Source of the DNA: Pseudomonas fluorescens NCIMB 11764
GTDB lineage: Bacteria; Pseudomonadota; Gammaproteobacteria; Pseudomonadales; Pseudomonadaceae
Direction of reading: 5' to 3'
DNA: 64,000 nucleotides
NCBI RefSeq assembly: GCF_000293885.2
Contig: NZ_CP010945.1
Span: forward strand, 5,600,001-5,664,000
The notes below the pieces were generated by a model that was given only the letters and a program-made list of their open reading frames with translations, ran no database searches and was not told the origin of the DNA. Both the position numbers and the translations under genes were made by a program. Positions 25,665 through 35,631 of the stretch are shown piece by piece (the first letter of the stretch is position 1; the number at the start of each line of letters is the position of its first letter).

Positions 25665-26255
25665 TCACGCCGAGAAGATGTTTTTCATCGCCGCATGCTG
25701 CAACAGCATGATGGTCTTCGCATCGCAGATTTCGCCACGATAAAACGCCTCGAGCGCCGCCTCGAACGACCACTCCAGCACTTCCAGCTCTTCGGTCTCT
25801 TCCTCCAGCCCGCCACCCTCGCCGACTTTCGATGAAGCGTCGTATTCGGCGATGAAGAAGTGCAGTTTTTCAGTCACCGAGCCCGGGCTCATGTAGGCCT
25901 CAAAGACCTTCTGCACATGGTGCACGCGGTATCCGGTTTCCTCTTCCGCTTCATCGCGTATGCGCGCTTCCGGCGTGGCACCTTCAAGCAACCCCGCCGC
26001 CACTTCGATCAGCAAACCGTCGTGACCGTTGACGAACACCGGCAAGCGGAACTGCCGGGTCAGTACGACGGTTTTTTTCTCTCGGTTGAACAGCAGAATC
26101 GCCGCGCCATTGCCACGGTCGTAGACCTCGCGGGTCTGGCGCTGCCATTCGCCATTGTTGCGCTGGTAATCAAAGGTGATTTTCTTCAGCAAATACCAGT
26201 CGTGGGACAGCACCTGGGACTCGATGATGTTGACCCGTTCGGCTGTGTTCGGCAT
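25665..26255 (-). CDS. nudK: NUDIX hydrolase, GDP-mannose pyrophosphatase NudK type
   Basis: 196 residues. The start INIIESQVLSHDWYLLKKI-like region and RQTREVYDRGNGAAILLFN match NudK. The Nudix box is degenerate but retains Glu at the metal positions: in AGLLEGATPEARIRDEAEEETGY the starting Gly is Ala, and Arg is replaced by Asp, with E16, E19 and E20 kept. This same relaxed box occurs in NudK of other species. It hydrolyses GDP-mannose to mannose-1-phosphate and GMP. It follows a REP element and is convergent with ogt. Confidence 0.9.
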   Translation of the reverse strand: MPNTAERVNIIESQVLSHDWYLLKKITFDYQRNNGEWQRQTREVYDRGNGAAILLFNREKKTVVLTRQFRLPVFVNGHDGLLIEVAAGLLEGATPEARIRDEAEEETGYRVHHVQKVFEAYMSPGSVTEKLHFFIAEYDASSKVGEGGGLEEETEELEVLEWSFEAALEAFYRGEICDAKTIMLLQHAAMKNIFSA

Positions 26256-26307
26256 GACAAGGCGTCCTTAAATCGTCAGAAGACGCCCATCTTAGACGAA
26301 AAGACCT

Positions 26308-26745
26308 TCATGACAGTTGAGCCTTGTATTCCCTCTCATATTGCCCGGCGAGCGTTTCCTTCTGCTTGTCGTCGAGCAACTTGCCGGCCATCTGGAAGAA
26401 CTTCTGCTCTTCCTCTTTCAAGTGGTGATGGACCTTCTCGGAGAGTTTCTTCGCGGTCGCCAGCCAGGCAGGGCTCGACATCTCGGTCTCGTCGAGCTCT
26501 TCCATCATTTCGTCCATCTCGTGGTGTTCGGAAATCGCATGGCGGCTGAGGTCGACACCGTTGTCGAATTCCATCAACGGCATATAGAAATGCCGCTCTT
26601 CAGCGGTTTCATGGGCCTGGAGTTCGGACTTGAGCTGTTTGTACGCTTCGACGCGTTCCGGGGTATCGCCGCTGGTCTTGATCAGTGCATCGGCGTAGGT
26701 GCGTTGGCGGTCATGGCTTTCGCGCAAGGCTTCAAAAATGTTCAA
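26308..26745 (-). CDS. Hemerythrin domain protein
   Basis: 145 residues from a TTG start at 26745, since no in-frame ATG fits the conserved N-terminus. The hemerythrin HHE pattern is seen: ALRESHDRQR, LQAHETAEERHFY, HAISEHHEMDEMMEEL and VHHHLKEEEQKFF, giving His and Glu ligands for a diiron centre. The single four-helix bundle stands alone. Such proteins bind oxygen or iron or act as stress sensors; the role here is unproven. It is divergent from a GNAT gene with a 150-bp gap. Confidence 0.88.
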   Translation of the reverse strand: MNIFEALRESHDRQRTYADALIKTSGDTPERVEAYKQLKSELQAHETAEERHFYMPLMEFDNGVDLSRHAISEHHEMDEMMEELDETEMSSPAWLATAKKLSEKVHHHLKEEEQKFFQMAGKLLDDKQKETLAGQYEREYKAQLS

Positions 26746-26895
26746 GGCAGGTGGCCCTCATCGGTTGCGTTCTGGAATGACGCTGTAAAGGCTAGACATC
26801 TGCGCGCTGGCGACGGTTCCTCTGTTCGTCGGGGGGATAGAACAAACGTCGCGACCCGGATACGCTCGTGCCTCACTGCCATAAGGATGTAGCCA

Positions 26896-27327
26896 ATGAC
26901 ATTAAGCATCGAACTGTTGCAAAACCCGACACCGGAAGATCGCGAGGCGATCCTTGCACCGTTGCGCGCCTACAACGTCGCGCAAGCGGGTGACGGCAAG
27001 GCGCAACCGCTGGCCTTGATGGTTCGCGATGACCAGGGTGAAACCCTGGGCGGACTGTATGGCCGGTTTTTCTATCAGTGGTTGTTTATCGAATTGCTCT
27101 CGGTGCCAGAACAGGGCCGGGGACAAGGCATAGGCTCCAGGCTGATGCAGATGGCCGAAGACCTGGCGCGGGAGAAGGAGTGCGTGGGGATCTGGCTGGA
27201 CACCTTCGATTTTCAGGCGCCGGAGTTTTACAAGAAGCTCGGGTATAGCGAGTTGGGCCAGATCGCTGATTACCCGCCGGGGCACAAGCGGTTCTTCTTT
27301 CAGAAGCGCCTGATTAACAACGCCTAA
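26896..27327 (+). CDS. GNAT-family N-acetyltransferase
   Basis: 143 residues. LLSVPEQGRGQGIGSRLMQMA is the acetyl-CoA loop; DFQAPEFYKKLGYSELGQI is motif B. It would acetylate an unknown small molecule or protein. ATG at 26896 has AAGGAT 10 bp upstream. The C-terminus (PPGHKRFFFQKRLI) is typical of the small-molecule branch resembling YhbS/YjdJ-like proteins. A short REP palindrome follows the stop. Confidence 0.9.
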   Translation: MTLSIELLQNPTPEDREAILAPLRAYNVAQAGDGKAQPLALMVRDDQGETLGGLYGRFFYQWLFIELLSVPEQGRGQGIGSRLMQMAEDLAREKECVGIWLDTFDFQAPEFYKKLGYSELGQIADYPPGHKRFFFQKRLINNA

Positions 27328-27329
27328 CC

Positions 27330-27357
27330 TGTAGGAGCCGGTTTGCTGGCTCCTACA
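27330..27357. repeat. REP-type palindrome
   Basis: TGTAGGAGCC-GGTTTGCT-GGCTCCTACA: 10-bp arms with an 8-base loop, 3 bp after the GNAT stop. Confidence 0.75.
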
Positions 27358-27381
27358 AAGGGTATTGCGGTGTTCAGTAAA

Positions 27382-27732
27382 TCAGAGGCAAGTCGCCAGT
27401 GCCGCCAACCGGCGCTTGGCGACAAAATCGTCATGCCGGGCGTAATAACTCAACGTCGTACCCGAGGCATCCGCGATGATGTCCACAAAGGATTCCGCCG
27501 AACGCGTGTAAACAGTCGACCCGCCCTTCTTGCCCGGCTGCAGGTACGCGCCCGCATCGACGCCGAACACCGCCTCGTCCTGCCAGGAAAACTGCACGCA
27601 CTGGGCAACGACCTTTTCCGGCTTGTCCGACGTCAGGGTTTTGTACGGGGCTCCGGTGCGGGCATCGTTCATTGCCGAACCGGCACATCCCGCCAGCAAC
27701 GTTGCGGCCAGCGCCACCATCAGAATTCGCAT
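27382..27732 (-). CDS. Small lipoprotein
   Basis: 116 residues. MRILMVALAATLLAGCAGSA is a lipoprotein signal with lipidated Cys16. The mature part has two more cysteines (AQCVQFSW and ATCL, the C-terminus) that may pair. VFGVDAGAYLQPGKKGGSTVYT and SFVDIIADASGTTLSYYARH suggest a small beta-rich domain. The family is not recognised by me, but the layout is common in Pseudomonas. It is divergent from the small helix-turn-helix gene, with a 161-bp gap. Confidence 0.82.
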   Translation of the reverse strand: MRILMVALAATLLAGCAGSAMNDARTGAPYKTLTSDKPEKVVAQCVQFSWQDEAVFGVDAGAYLQPGKKGGSTVYTRSAESFVDIIADASGTTLSYYARHDDFVAKRRLAALATCL

Positions 27733-27893
27733 TGCATGTGCTCATCAAGAAAAAGCGGACTGTATCACCGTGGGCAGGCGTATCGTTCTGCTTTACTTCA
27801 TTTATACCGCGACACCGCGCAACGATTCGCGCACCCTGTCGCGCCAAACGCCGTATCGCCCCTATTTCCGGGCCTATTTTTTCTGGAACGTCC

Positions 27894-28142
27894 ATGACAC
27901 CCAACGCCGAGTTTTACAAACCGACCGCTGAATACGCCGACAAGCTGATCAGCCAGATCGGTCAGACGCCTTCCTGGATCGCCAAGCGAATCGGCGTCAC
28001 CGACAAGCGGATCCGTTACATCCTCGATGGCGAACGCACCGTGAAGGGCGAAACCACGCCGATCCAGATGACCTACCCCGAGCAGTGGGCCCTCGAATGC
28101 CTGGCCACTGCGGCCAAGGCCAGCAAGAAGCAGTCTTCGTAA
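27894..28142 (+). CDS. Small protein with HTH-like DNA-binding region
   Basis: 82 residues from the ATG at 27894 (GGAA upstream); a longer open frame has no protein-like N-terminus. Residues about 24-46 (QTPSWIAKRIGVTDKRIRYI) have the alternating small/hydrophobic pattern of a helix-turn-helix, similar to Cro/C1-type repressors that skip a canonical second helix. The C-terminus (LATAAKASKKQSS) is basic. It might be a small transcriptional regulator. The next gene (28163) follows within 21 bp, so both probably form one transcript. Confidence 0.7.
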   Translation: MTPNAEFYKPTAEYADKLISQIGQTPSWIAKRIGVTDKRIRYILDGERTVKGETTPIQMTYPEQWALECLATAAKASKKQSS

Positions 28143-28162
28143 CCCATTCTCAAGGAGCGACC

Positions 28163-28492
28163 ATGGCGGCAACCGAACAGCAACACGAGCAGGCGCTGAG
28201 GAAGTTTCTCGATGAGCGCCCCGAGCTGCGCCACGAACTCGACAACCTCAACCCGCTGCTGGCCCAGGCCAAGGGTGAAACAGCGGCGCAATTTCGCGAC
28301 GAACGCTTGCATGAAGCGTTCGAAGCCGAGGCCGAGCGCCTGGGCTTGTTCGCCTGGGAGCTGACGCTGCAACTGACGGCCGCGACGGCCGAGGATTATC
28401 AGGCCCAACGCATGGAAGTGCACAAGGAAGTAGCGGAAATGGCAGGGATGGACTGGCGGGACTATTGCGAGTTATATGGATTGAATCCGTAA
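28163..28492 (+). CDS. DUF6388-like hypothetical protein
   Basis: 109 residues from the ATG at 28163 (AGGAGC upstream). It is a helical acidic protein: ALRKFLDERPELRHELDNLN, ARAKGET-like AQAKGETAAQFRDERL, FEAEAERLGLFAWELTLQLT, EVHKEVAEMAGMDWRDYCE. No signal or membrane segment; one Cys near the end. I recall a DUF6388 label on this kind of Pseudomonas protein but cannot verify it. No activity is known to me. It may be cotranscribed with the small HTH gene. Confidence 0.75.
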   Translation: MAATEQQHEQALRKFLDERPELRHELDNLNPLLAQAKGETAAQFRDERLHEAFEAEAERLGLFAWELTLQLTAATAEDYQAQRMEVHKEVAEMAGMDWRDYCELYGLNP

Positions 28493-28520
28493 CCGTCACC
28501 GATCAAGGATCCCGCCACCG

Positions 28521-29225
28521 ATGCTGCCTTCGTCCTCCACAACCCGCGCCAGTCCGGGGCACCTGCACACCCAGAAATGGCGCGGGCGTATCGGCCTGTC
28601 GCTGGTCGCCGCACTCTCCGTACTCGCCGGCATGACCGACGCCATCGGCTTCATGGCCAGCGGCGACTTCGTCTCCTTCATGAGCGGCAACACCACTCGC
28701 CTGGCCGTGGCGATCAGCGACGGCGACATGGGCCTGACGTTGCGCCTGCTGCTGCTCGTGGCGACGTTCATCCTCGGTAATGCCTTGGGCATTGTGGTCA
28801 GTCGTCTGGGCGGGCGTCGGGCGCTGCCGTTATTGCTGTGCATCGCCATGCTGTTGTGTGCGGCCGCGGCCTGGCCCTATGACGAACAACTGCCGGCGCT
28901 GCTGGCAGCGATCATCGCCATGGGCATGCTCAATGCGGCCGTCGAAGAAGTGAACGGTCTGCCGGTGGGGCTGACCTATGTCACCGGCGCCTTGTCGCGC
29001 TTCGGTCGCGGCCTGGGACGCTGGATGCTCGGCGAACGGCGCAACGGATGGCGGGTGCAACTGATCCCCTGGACCGGCATGTTTGCCGGCGCAGTGCTCG
29101 GTGCCGTGCTGGAACAGCATCTCGGGCTCCAGGCGCTGTTTGTCAGCGGATTGCTGGCGGGTGCGCTGGGGGCGCTGTCGTTGAAGGTTCCGCGGCGCTG
29201 GCAGTTGGGGTATATGCCGCGTTGA
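28521..29225 (+). CDS. DUF1275 (YoaK-family) inner-membrane protein
   Basis: 234 residues with about six hydrophobic segments. The family signature is GMTDAIGFMASGDFVSFMSGNTTRL, with the conserved D, GDF and SGNTTR. The following polar/hydrophobic pattern (VNGLPVGLTYVTGALSRFGRGL) matches YoaK/DUF1275. Members are widespread; transport is assumed but not shown. It ends 18 bp before a REP-type palindrome and upstream of tusD. Confidence 0.9.
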   Translation: MLPSSSTTRASPGHLHTQKWRGRIGLSLVAALSVLAGMTDAIGFMASGDFVSFMSGNTTRLAVAISDGDMGLTLRLLLLVATFILGNALGIVVSRLGGRRALPLLLCIAMLLCAAAAWPYDEQLPALLAAIIAMGMLNAAVEEVNGLPVGLTYVTGALSRFGRGLGRWMLGERRNGWRVQLIPWTGMFAGAVLGAVLEQHLGLQALFVSGLLAGALGALSLKVPRRWQLGYMPR

Positions 29226-29242
29226 CCCTGTATCGACTGTTC

Positions 29243-29276
29243 GGGCCTCATCGCGGGCTTGCCCGCGACGAGGCCC
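29243..29276. repeat. REP-type palindrome
   Basis: GGGCCTC-(AT)-CGCGGGC-TT-GCCCGCG-(AC)-GAGGCCC, almost perfect over 34 bp, in the gap before tusD. Confidence 0.8.
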
Positions 29277-29351
29277 GCATAGACAACATCGATTTAGCCG
29301 CACCCGCGATAAAGCTTTATCATGGCCGCAGTTTTGCTGATCGAGTCCGTC

Positions 29352-29744
29352 ATGAAGTTCGCCATCGCGCTGTTTTCCGCCGCCCATGCGCCCTCCTCGC
29401 GCCGCGCCTTGCTGTTCGCCCAGGCTGCGCTGGCCGGTGGGCATGAAATTGTCCGGCTGTTTTTCTATCAGGACGGTGTGTACAACGCTTCCAGCAGCGT
29501 GGTCACGCCGCAGGATGAGCTGGATTTGCCCAAGCAATGGCGCGCCTTTGTCACCGAGCACCAGCTGGACGGCGTGGTCTGCATCGCCGCCGCCCTGCGC
29601 CGTGGCGTGTTGAACGAAGAAGAAGCCGGGCGCTATCAGCGCGAGGCCATTGCCGTCGGCGCACCGTGGGAGTTGTCCGGGCTCGGCCAGTTGCATGACG
29701 CGGTGCAGGATGCCGACCGCCTGATCTGCTTCGGAGGTGCGTGA
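29352..29744 (+). CDS. tusD: tRNA 2-thiolation sulfurtransferase TusD
   Basis: 130 residues. Active Cys77 lies in GVVCIAAALRRGV. The DsrE fold begins MKFAIALFSAAHAPSSRRAL. TusD receives persulfide from TusA and, with TusBC, passes it to TusE for MnmA-dependent 2-thiolation of U34 in Lys, Glu and Gln tRNAs. Here it opens the tusDCBE-ybiB unit, and MnmA itself is encoded at 51783 in this window. Confidence 0.95.
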   Translation: MKFAIALFSAAHAPSSRRALLFAQAALAGGHEIVRLFFYQDGVYNASSSVVTPQDELDLPKQWRAFVTEHQLDGVVCIAAALRRGVLNEEEAGRYQREAIAVGAPWELSGLGQLHDAVQDADRLICFGGA

Positions 29745-29745
29745 C

Positions 29746-30108
29746 ATGCCTAAATCCCTGCTGATCATCAGTCGTCAGGCACCGTGGTCCGGGCCGAGCG
29801 CGCGGGAAGCGCTGGACATCGTGCTGGCCGGCGGCGCGTTCGACCTGCCGATCGGCCTGCTGTTTCTCGATGACGGCGTGTTCCAGCTCGCCGCGAAACA
29901 GGACGCCAGGGCCCTGCAACAGAAAGACCTGAGCGCCAACCTGCAGGCGTTGCCAATGTTCGGCGTCGAAGACCTCTTCGTCTGTGGCGACAGCGCCGCT
30001 GAACGCGGTCTGGACCCGACCGGTCTGGCTCTCGAAGAAGCCCAGGTGCTGAGCGCCCACGACATCACCGCCCTCATTGACCGTTACGACCAGGTGATCA
30101 CCCTCTGA
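29746..30108 (+). CDS. tusC: TusC, sulfur relay subunit
   Basis: 120 residues from the ATG at 29746 (GGAGG 7 bp upstream). MPKSLLIISRQAPWSGPSAR starts the DsrF-like fold; FGVEDLFVCGDSAAERGL is characteristic. It forms a heterotrimer with TusB and TusD and has no relay cysteine of its own in the classic scheme. The stop TGA overlaps the ATG of tusB by one base. Confidence 0.93.
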   Translation: MPKSLLIISRQAPWSGPSAREALDIVLAGGAFDLPIGLLFLDDGVFQLAAKQDARALQQKDLSANLQALPMFGVEDLFVCGDSAAERGLDPTGLALEEAQVLSAHDITALIDRYDQVITL

Positions 30109-30401
30109 TGTCGACTTTGCATGTGTTGTCTCATTCCCCGTTCGGCGACGATCGCCTGACCAGTTGCCTGCGCGTGATCGGTGCAAACGATGCGCTGCTG
30201 CTGACCGGCGACGCGGTGTACGCGTTGCAGCCGGGCACCGTACCCTGCGACGCGCTGAACGCTCGCCACCCGACGCTGTTCGTGCTGGCCGAAGATGCCC
30301 GGGCGCGCGCGCTGGACATTCCTGACACCGCCAAGGCCATCGACTATCCAGCTTTCGTCGAACTGTCGATTCACTACGACAAGGTCAACAGTTGGCTATG
30401 A
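30108..30401 (+). CDS. tusB: TusB, sulfur relay subunit
   Basis: 97 residues. MSTLHVLSHSPFGDDRLTSC is the DsrH fold start; it completes the TusBCD complex. Start overlaps the TusC stop; its own stop overlaps the tusE start as ATGA. Tight overlaps indicate translational coupling and balanced production of the complex. Confidence 0.93.
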   Translation: MSTLHVLSHSPFGDDRLTSCLRVIGANDALLLTGDAVYALQPGTVPCDALNARHPTLFVLAEDARARALDIPDTAKAIDYPAFVELSIHYDKVNSWL

Positions 30402-30733
30402 ATTCACTGACCGTCGGCGCCCGCGCCATCGAGCTGGACAAGGATGGATTCCTGGTTGAATTGAGCGACTGGTCCGCTGAAGTAGCCAGTGCCCTCGCCG
30501 CCGCCGAAGACATCGAGTTGAGCCCTGACCATTGGGAAATCCTCGAACTGCTGCGCAGCTTCTACGCCGAATTCCAGCTGTCCCCGGCGACGCGTCCGCT
30601 GATCAAATACACCGCGTTGAAGCTCGGCCCGGAAAAAGGCAACAGCCTGCACCTGAACCGACTGTTCAAAGGCACCCCTGCCAAACTCGCCGCGAAACTG
30701 GCGGGCCTGCCCAAACCGACGAATTGCTTATGA
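30398..30733 (+). CDS. tusE: TusE (DsrC-family sulfur carrier)
   Basis: 111 residues from ATG 30398. DsrC-family sequence: LDKDGFLVELSDWSAEVASA, SPDHWEILELLRSFYAEFQL, with the penultimate Cys110 (PTNCL end) that carries the persulfide to MnmA. It overlaps tusB by ATGA at the start and ybiB by ATGA at the end. It lies between the TusBCD genes and the YbiB gene in a continuous unit. Confidence 0.96.
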   Translation: MNSLTVGARAIELDKDGFLVELSDWSAEVASALAAAEDIELSPDHWEILELLRSFYAEFQLSPATRPLIKYTALKLGPEKGNSLHLNRLFKGTPAKLAAKLAGLPKPTNCL

Positions 30734-31731
30734 CCGACTACCCAGCGCTGACCCTCGAAACGCCCGCCGAACACCCCTTCGCCCAGTTCGTGCGGATCCT
30801 CGGCAAAGGCAAGCGCGGCGCCCGCGACCTGACCCGAGAGGAAGCACGCGAAGCCATGGGCATGGTGCTCGACGACAAGGTCGAAGACACTCAGCTCGGT
30901 GCATTTCTGATGCTGTTGCGGCACAAGGAAGAAAGTGCCGAGGAAATGGCCGGGTTCACCGAAGCCTTGCGTGATCGTTTGCAGGCACCGGCATTGAATG
31001 TCGATCTGGACTGGCCGACCTACGCCGGCAAGAAGCGTCATCTGCCGTGGTATCTGCTGGCGGCCAAGTGCCTGGCGCAGAACGGCGTGCGGATTTTCAT
31101 GCACGGCGGTGGCGCGCACACCGCCGGGCGGCTGTACAGCGAGCAATTGCTGGACGAGCTGAAGATCCCGCTGTGCCGCGACTGGCAACAGGTCGGCTCG
31201 GCGCTCGATAACGGCGGCCTGGCGTTCATGCCGCTGGTGGATTGGGCACCGCAACTGCAACGCATGATCGACCTGCGCAACACCCTCGGCCTGCGTTCGC
31301 CGATCCATTCCCTGGCGCGCATTCTCAATCCGTTGCGCGCTCGATGTGGCCTGCAAAGCATTTTCCACCCCGGCTATCAGGCGGTGCACCGTGATGCCAG
31401 CGGCTTGCTCGGCGACACGGCGATCGTGGTCAAGGGCGATGGCGGCGAGATCGAGATCAACCCTGACGCCGATAGCCACTTGTACGGCACCACCGGCGGC
31501 GAGAGCTGGGATGAAGAATGGCCACAGCTGTCGAGCCAGCGCCACGTCAAACCCGCCTCGCTCGACCGCGGACATTTGAAAGCCGTATGGCGTGGCGACG
31601 TGGTCGACAGCTACCCGCAAATGGCGCTGATCGCGACCATGGCCCTCGCCTTGCGCGGCCTCGGCCACACGCGCGAGCAAGCCTTCGAAACCGCCCAGCA
31701 GTATTGGGACGCTCGGGACAGATCGATTTAA
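30730..31731 (+). CDS. ybiB: YbiB (TrpD2-like nucleic-acid-binding protein)
   Basis: 333 residues. It has the anthranilate phosphoribosyltransferase fold without intact PRPP chemistry: FAQFVRILGKGKRGARDLTR, DDKVEDTQLGAFLMLLRHKEES, and FMHGGGAHTAGRLYSEQL in the phosphate-loop position. E. coli YbiB (TrpD2) binds nucleic acids and is LexA-regulated, hence the name choice; the role is not settled. It overlaps tusE as ATGA, so it is coexpressed with the tRNA thiolation genes, suggesting an RNA-linked job. No LexA box was noticed. Confidence 0.9.
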   Translation: MTDYPALTLETPAEHPFAQFVRILGKGKRGARDLTREEAREAMGMVLDDKVEDTQLGAFLMLLRHKEESAEEMAGFTEALRDRLQAPALNVDLDWPTYAGKKRHLPWYLLAAKCLAQNGVRIFMHGGGAHTAGRLYSEQLLDELKIPLCRDWQQVGSALDNGGLAFMPLVDWAPQLQRMIDLRNTLGLRSPIHSLARILNPLRARCGLQSIFHPGYQAVHRDASGLLGDTAIVVKGDGGEIEINPDADSHLYGTTGGESWDEEWPQLSSQRHVKPASLDRGHLKAVWRGDVVDSYPQMALIATMALALRGLGHTREQAFETAQQYWDARDRSI

Positions 31732-31821
31732 CCGATCATAACCCTCCAACCTTTGCGCTTTTTTATCGAACCTATCCGAATAGACTCCTCTCCAACGCTT
31801 ATCGGTTGAGGAGTCTTGAAC

Positions 31822-32823
31822 ATGGGTTTGTTAGTTGAAGGTCGCTGGCGTGACCAGTGGTACGAAAGCAGCAAGGACGGCGCATTCCAGCGTGAACAGG
31901 CGCAGCGGCGCAACTGGCTGACCGCCGACGGCAAACCCGGCCCGACCGGTGTCGGTGGCTTTGCGGCAGAAGCGGGTCGTTATCACTTGTACGTGTCCCT
32001 CGCCTGTCCGTGGGCCCATCGCACGTTGATCCTGCGCAAACTCAAAGGCCTCGAAAGCCTGATCGACGTGTCCGTGGTCAGCTGGCTGATGCTGGAAAAC
32101 GGCTGGACCTTCGACCAGCATTTTGGCTCGACTGGCGACAAGCTCGATCACCTCGACTTCATGCACCAACGTTACACCGCCGATACCGCCGACTATACCG
32201 GGCGCGTCACCGTGCCGGTGCTCTGGGACAAACAGCAGAATCGCATCGTCAACAACGAGTCGGCGGAGATTATCCGCATGTTCAATGGCGCGTTCGATGA
32301 GTTGACCGGCAATGACCTGAACTTTTACCCGGCGCCGCTGCGGGGCGAGATCGATGCAATGAACGAACGGATTTATCCGGCGGTGAACAACGGTGTGTAC
32401 CGCGCCGGGTTTGCCACATCGCAAAAGGCTTATGAAGAAGCGTTCGCTGAGGTGTTTGCCGAGCTGGATCGGCTGGAAGCGTTGTTAGGCGCTAATCGTT
32501 ATCTGGTAGGCGAATACCTGACCGAAGCGGACATTCGGCTGTTCACCACGCTGATTCGCTTTGATGCGGTGTACTACGGACATTTCAAGTGCAACCTGCG
32601 GCGGATTGCCGATTATCCAAACCTGTCGAATTGGCTGCGCGAGATTTATCAGTGGCCGGGGATTGCCGAGACGGTGGATTTTACCCACATCAAGAACCAC
32701 TACTACGGCAGCCACAAGACCATCAACCCGACAGGTATCGTGCCGAAAGGGCCGGAGCAGGATTTCAGCGCGGCCCATGATCGGGCACGGTTGAGCGGGA
32801 AAGGGGTTTGGCGCAGGGCCTGA
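31822..32823 (+). CDS. yqjG: Glutathionyl-hydroquinone reductase (Xi-class GST)
   Basis: 333 residues from the ATG at 31822 (GAGGAG 8 bp upstream). Active Cys62 in ACPWAHRTLILRKLKGL with the family run SVVSWLMLENGWTFDQ and GRVTVPVLWDK. It reduces glutathionyl-hydroquinones and cleaves glutathione conjugates. The C-terminal helical domain (FTTLIRFDAVYYGHFKCN) is typical of the class. It sits alone between ybiB and a REPIN, on the plus strand, with a convergent cysG. Confidence 0.95.
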   Translation: MGLLVEGRWRDQWYESSKDGAFQREQAQRRNWLTADGKPGPTGVGGFAAEAGRYHLYVSLACPWAHRTLILRKLKGLESLIDVSVVSWLMLENGWTFDQHFGSTGDKLDHLDFMHQRYTADTADYTGRVTVPVLWDKQQNRIVNNESAEIIRMFNGAFDELTGNDLNFYPAPLRGEIDAMNERIYPAVNNGVYRAGFATSQKAYEEAFAEVFAELDRLEALLGANRYLVGEYLTEADIRLFTTLIRFDAVYYGHFKCNLRRIADYPNLSNWLREIYQWPGIAETVDFTHIKNHYYGSHKTINPTGIVPKGPEQDFSAAHDRARLSGKGVWRRA

Positions 32824-32849
32824 GGTTTGTGCAATTTTAGAGGCCCCTA

Positions 32850-32926
32850 ATCGCTAGCAGGCTAGCTCCCACACTGGATCTGTGTCGCTCACAAATCCCC
32901 TGTGGGAGCTAGCCTGCTGGCGATGC
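32850..32926. repeat. REPIN: two inverted REPs between convergent genes
   Basis: ATCGC-TAGCAGGCTAGCTCCCACA on the left and its inverted match TGTGGGAGCTAGCCTGCTGGCGAT on the right, with about 25 bp between. It separates yqjG and cysG, which converge, and may stabilise or terminate both transcripts. Confidence 0.85.
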
Positions 32927-32940
32927 GACCGACCCGGTGT

Positions 32941-34335
32941 TCAGACCTGCGCCTGAGCCCCTTCAAACCACGCCAGTTTCTCGCGCAGCTGCACCACTTC
33001 CCCAACAATCACCAGCGTCGGTGCATGCACTTCATGCTCCGCCACCAGCCGTGGAAGATCGGCCAGGGTGCCGGTAAACACCCGCTGATTGACCGTGGTG
33101 CCCTGCTGGATCAACGCCGCCGGGGTATCCGCCCCGCGACCATGCTTGATCAACTGCTCGCAGATGATCGGCAAGCCCACCAGCCCCATGTAAAACACCA
33201 GGGTTTGCGCCGGTGCGACCAGATCGGCCCATGGCAAATCGGTGGAGCCGTCCTTCAGGTGCCCGGTGACGAATCGCACCGACTGTGCGTAATCGCGGTG
33301 GGTCAACGGAATCCCGGCATATGCCGCGCAACCGCTGGCCGCGGTGATCCCCGGCACGACCTGGAACGGAATGCCATGGGCCGCCAGCTCTTCGATCTCT
33401 TCACCGCCACGGCCAAAGATGAACGGATCACCGCCCTTCAGCCGCACGACGCGCTTGCCCTGCTTGGCCAGGTCCACCAATTGCTGGTTGATCTGATCCT
33501 GAGGCACCGCGTGATCGGCGCGACGCTTGCCGACGTACACCCGCTCGGCATCGCGACGGCACAAATCGAGAATCGCCGGCGCCACCAATCGGTCATACAG
33601 CACCACATCGGCTTGCTGCATCAGGCGCAAGGCGCGGAAGGTCAGCAGATCGGGATCACCCGGCCCTGCACCGACCAGATACACCTCACCGGTTTTTGTC
33701 GGCGGCTCGCCAGCGATTTTCGCCAGCAGCAAACGCTCGGCTTCAGCGCCCTGCCCGGCCAGTTGCCGATCGGCGATCGGGCCCTGAAACACATCTTCCC
33801 AGAACGCCCGACGCTGCTGCACATCCGGAAGCAGGCCTTTGACCTGGTTGCGGAAACGCGCGGCCAGACCGGCCAATTGCCCGTAGGTGGAAGGAATCCA
33901 GGTTTCGATTTTCGCCCGGATCAGCCGCGCCAGTACCGGCGCATCGCCGCCGCTGGAGATGGCAACAATCAGCGGCGACCGGTCGACAATCGCCGGAAAA
34001 ATCACGCTGCACAAGGCCGGCGCATCCACCACGTTGACCGGCACGCAGCGCCGGTGAGCATCGGCAGAGACTTGCGCGTTCAGCGGTTCGTCATCGGTGG
34101 CGGCAATGATCAGCCCGCAACCGTCCAGATCCGCCTCGACGTAACCGCGCAGCAAGCACTCGCCACCGCTGCCGGTCACCAGTTCACGCAGTTGCGGTTC
34201 GATTTCAGGTGCGACCACCCGCAGCAGCGCACCGGCATCGGCCAGCAGGCGGGATTTGCGCAAGGCAATCTCCCCCCCGCCGACGACCAACACACGACTG
34301 CCGCGAAGGTTGTGAAACAGCGGCAGATAGTCCAT
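32941..34335 (-). CDS. cysG: Siroheme synthase
   Basis: 464 residues, a two-domain fusion. Residues about 1-200 are precorrin-2 dehydrogenase/ferrochelatase: [17 protein letters not shown] binds NAD, and [24 protein letters not shown] contains the regulatory/catalytic serine loop. Residues about 215-464 are uroporphyrinogen III methyltransferase: [41 protein letters not shown], and the SAM-binding [16 protein letters not shown]. It converts uroporphyrinogen III to siroheme for sulfite and nitrite reductases. Its ATG directly follows the serS TAA with no base between, so it is very likely translated by coupling. Confidence 0.97.
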   Translation of the reverse strand: MDYLPLFHNLRGSRVLVVGGGEIALRKSRLLADAGALLRVVAPEIEPQLRELVTGSGGECLLRGYVEADLDGCGLIIAATDDEPLNAQVSADAHRRCVPVNVVDAPALCSVIFPAIVDRSPLIVAISSGGDAPVLARLIRAKIETWIPSTYGQLAGLAARFRNQVKGLLPDVQQRRAFWEDVFQGPIADRQLAGQGAEAERLLLAKIAGEPPTKTGEVYLVGAGPGDPDLLTFRALRLMQQADVVLYDRLVAPAILDLCRRDAERVYVGKRRADHAVPQDQINQQLVDLAKQGKRVVRLKGGDPFIFGRGGEEIEELAAHGIPFQVVPGITAASGCAAYAGIPLTHRDYAQSVRFVTGHLKDGSTDLPWADLVAPAQTLVFYMGLVGLPIICEQLIKHGRGADTPAALIQQGTTVNQRVFTGTLADLPRLVAEHEVHAPTLVIVGEVVQLREKLAWFEGAQAQV

Positions 34336-35628
<1,293 letters not shown>

Positions 35629-35631
35629 TTA

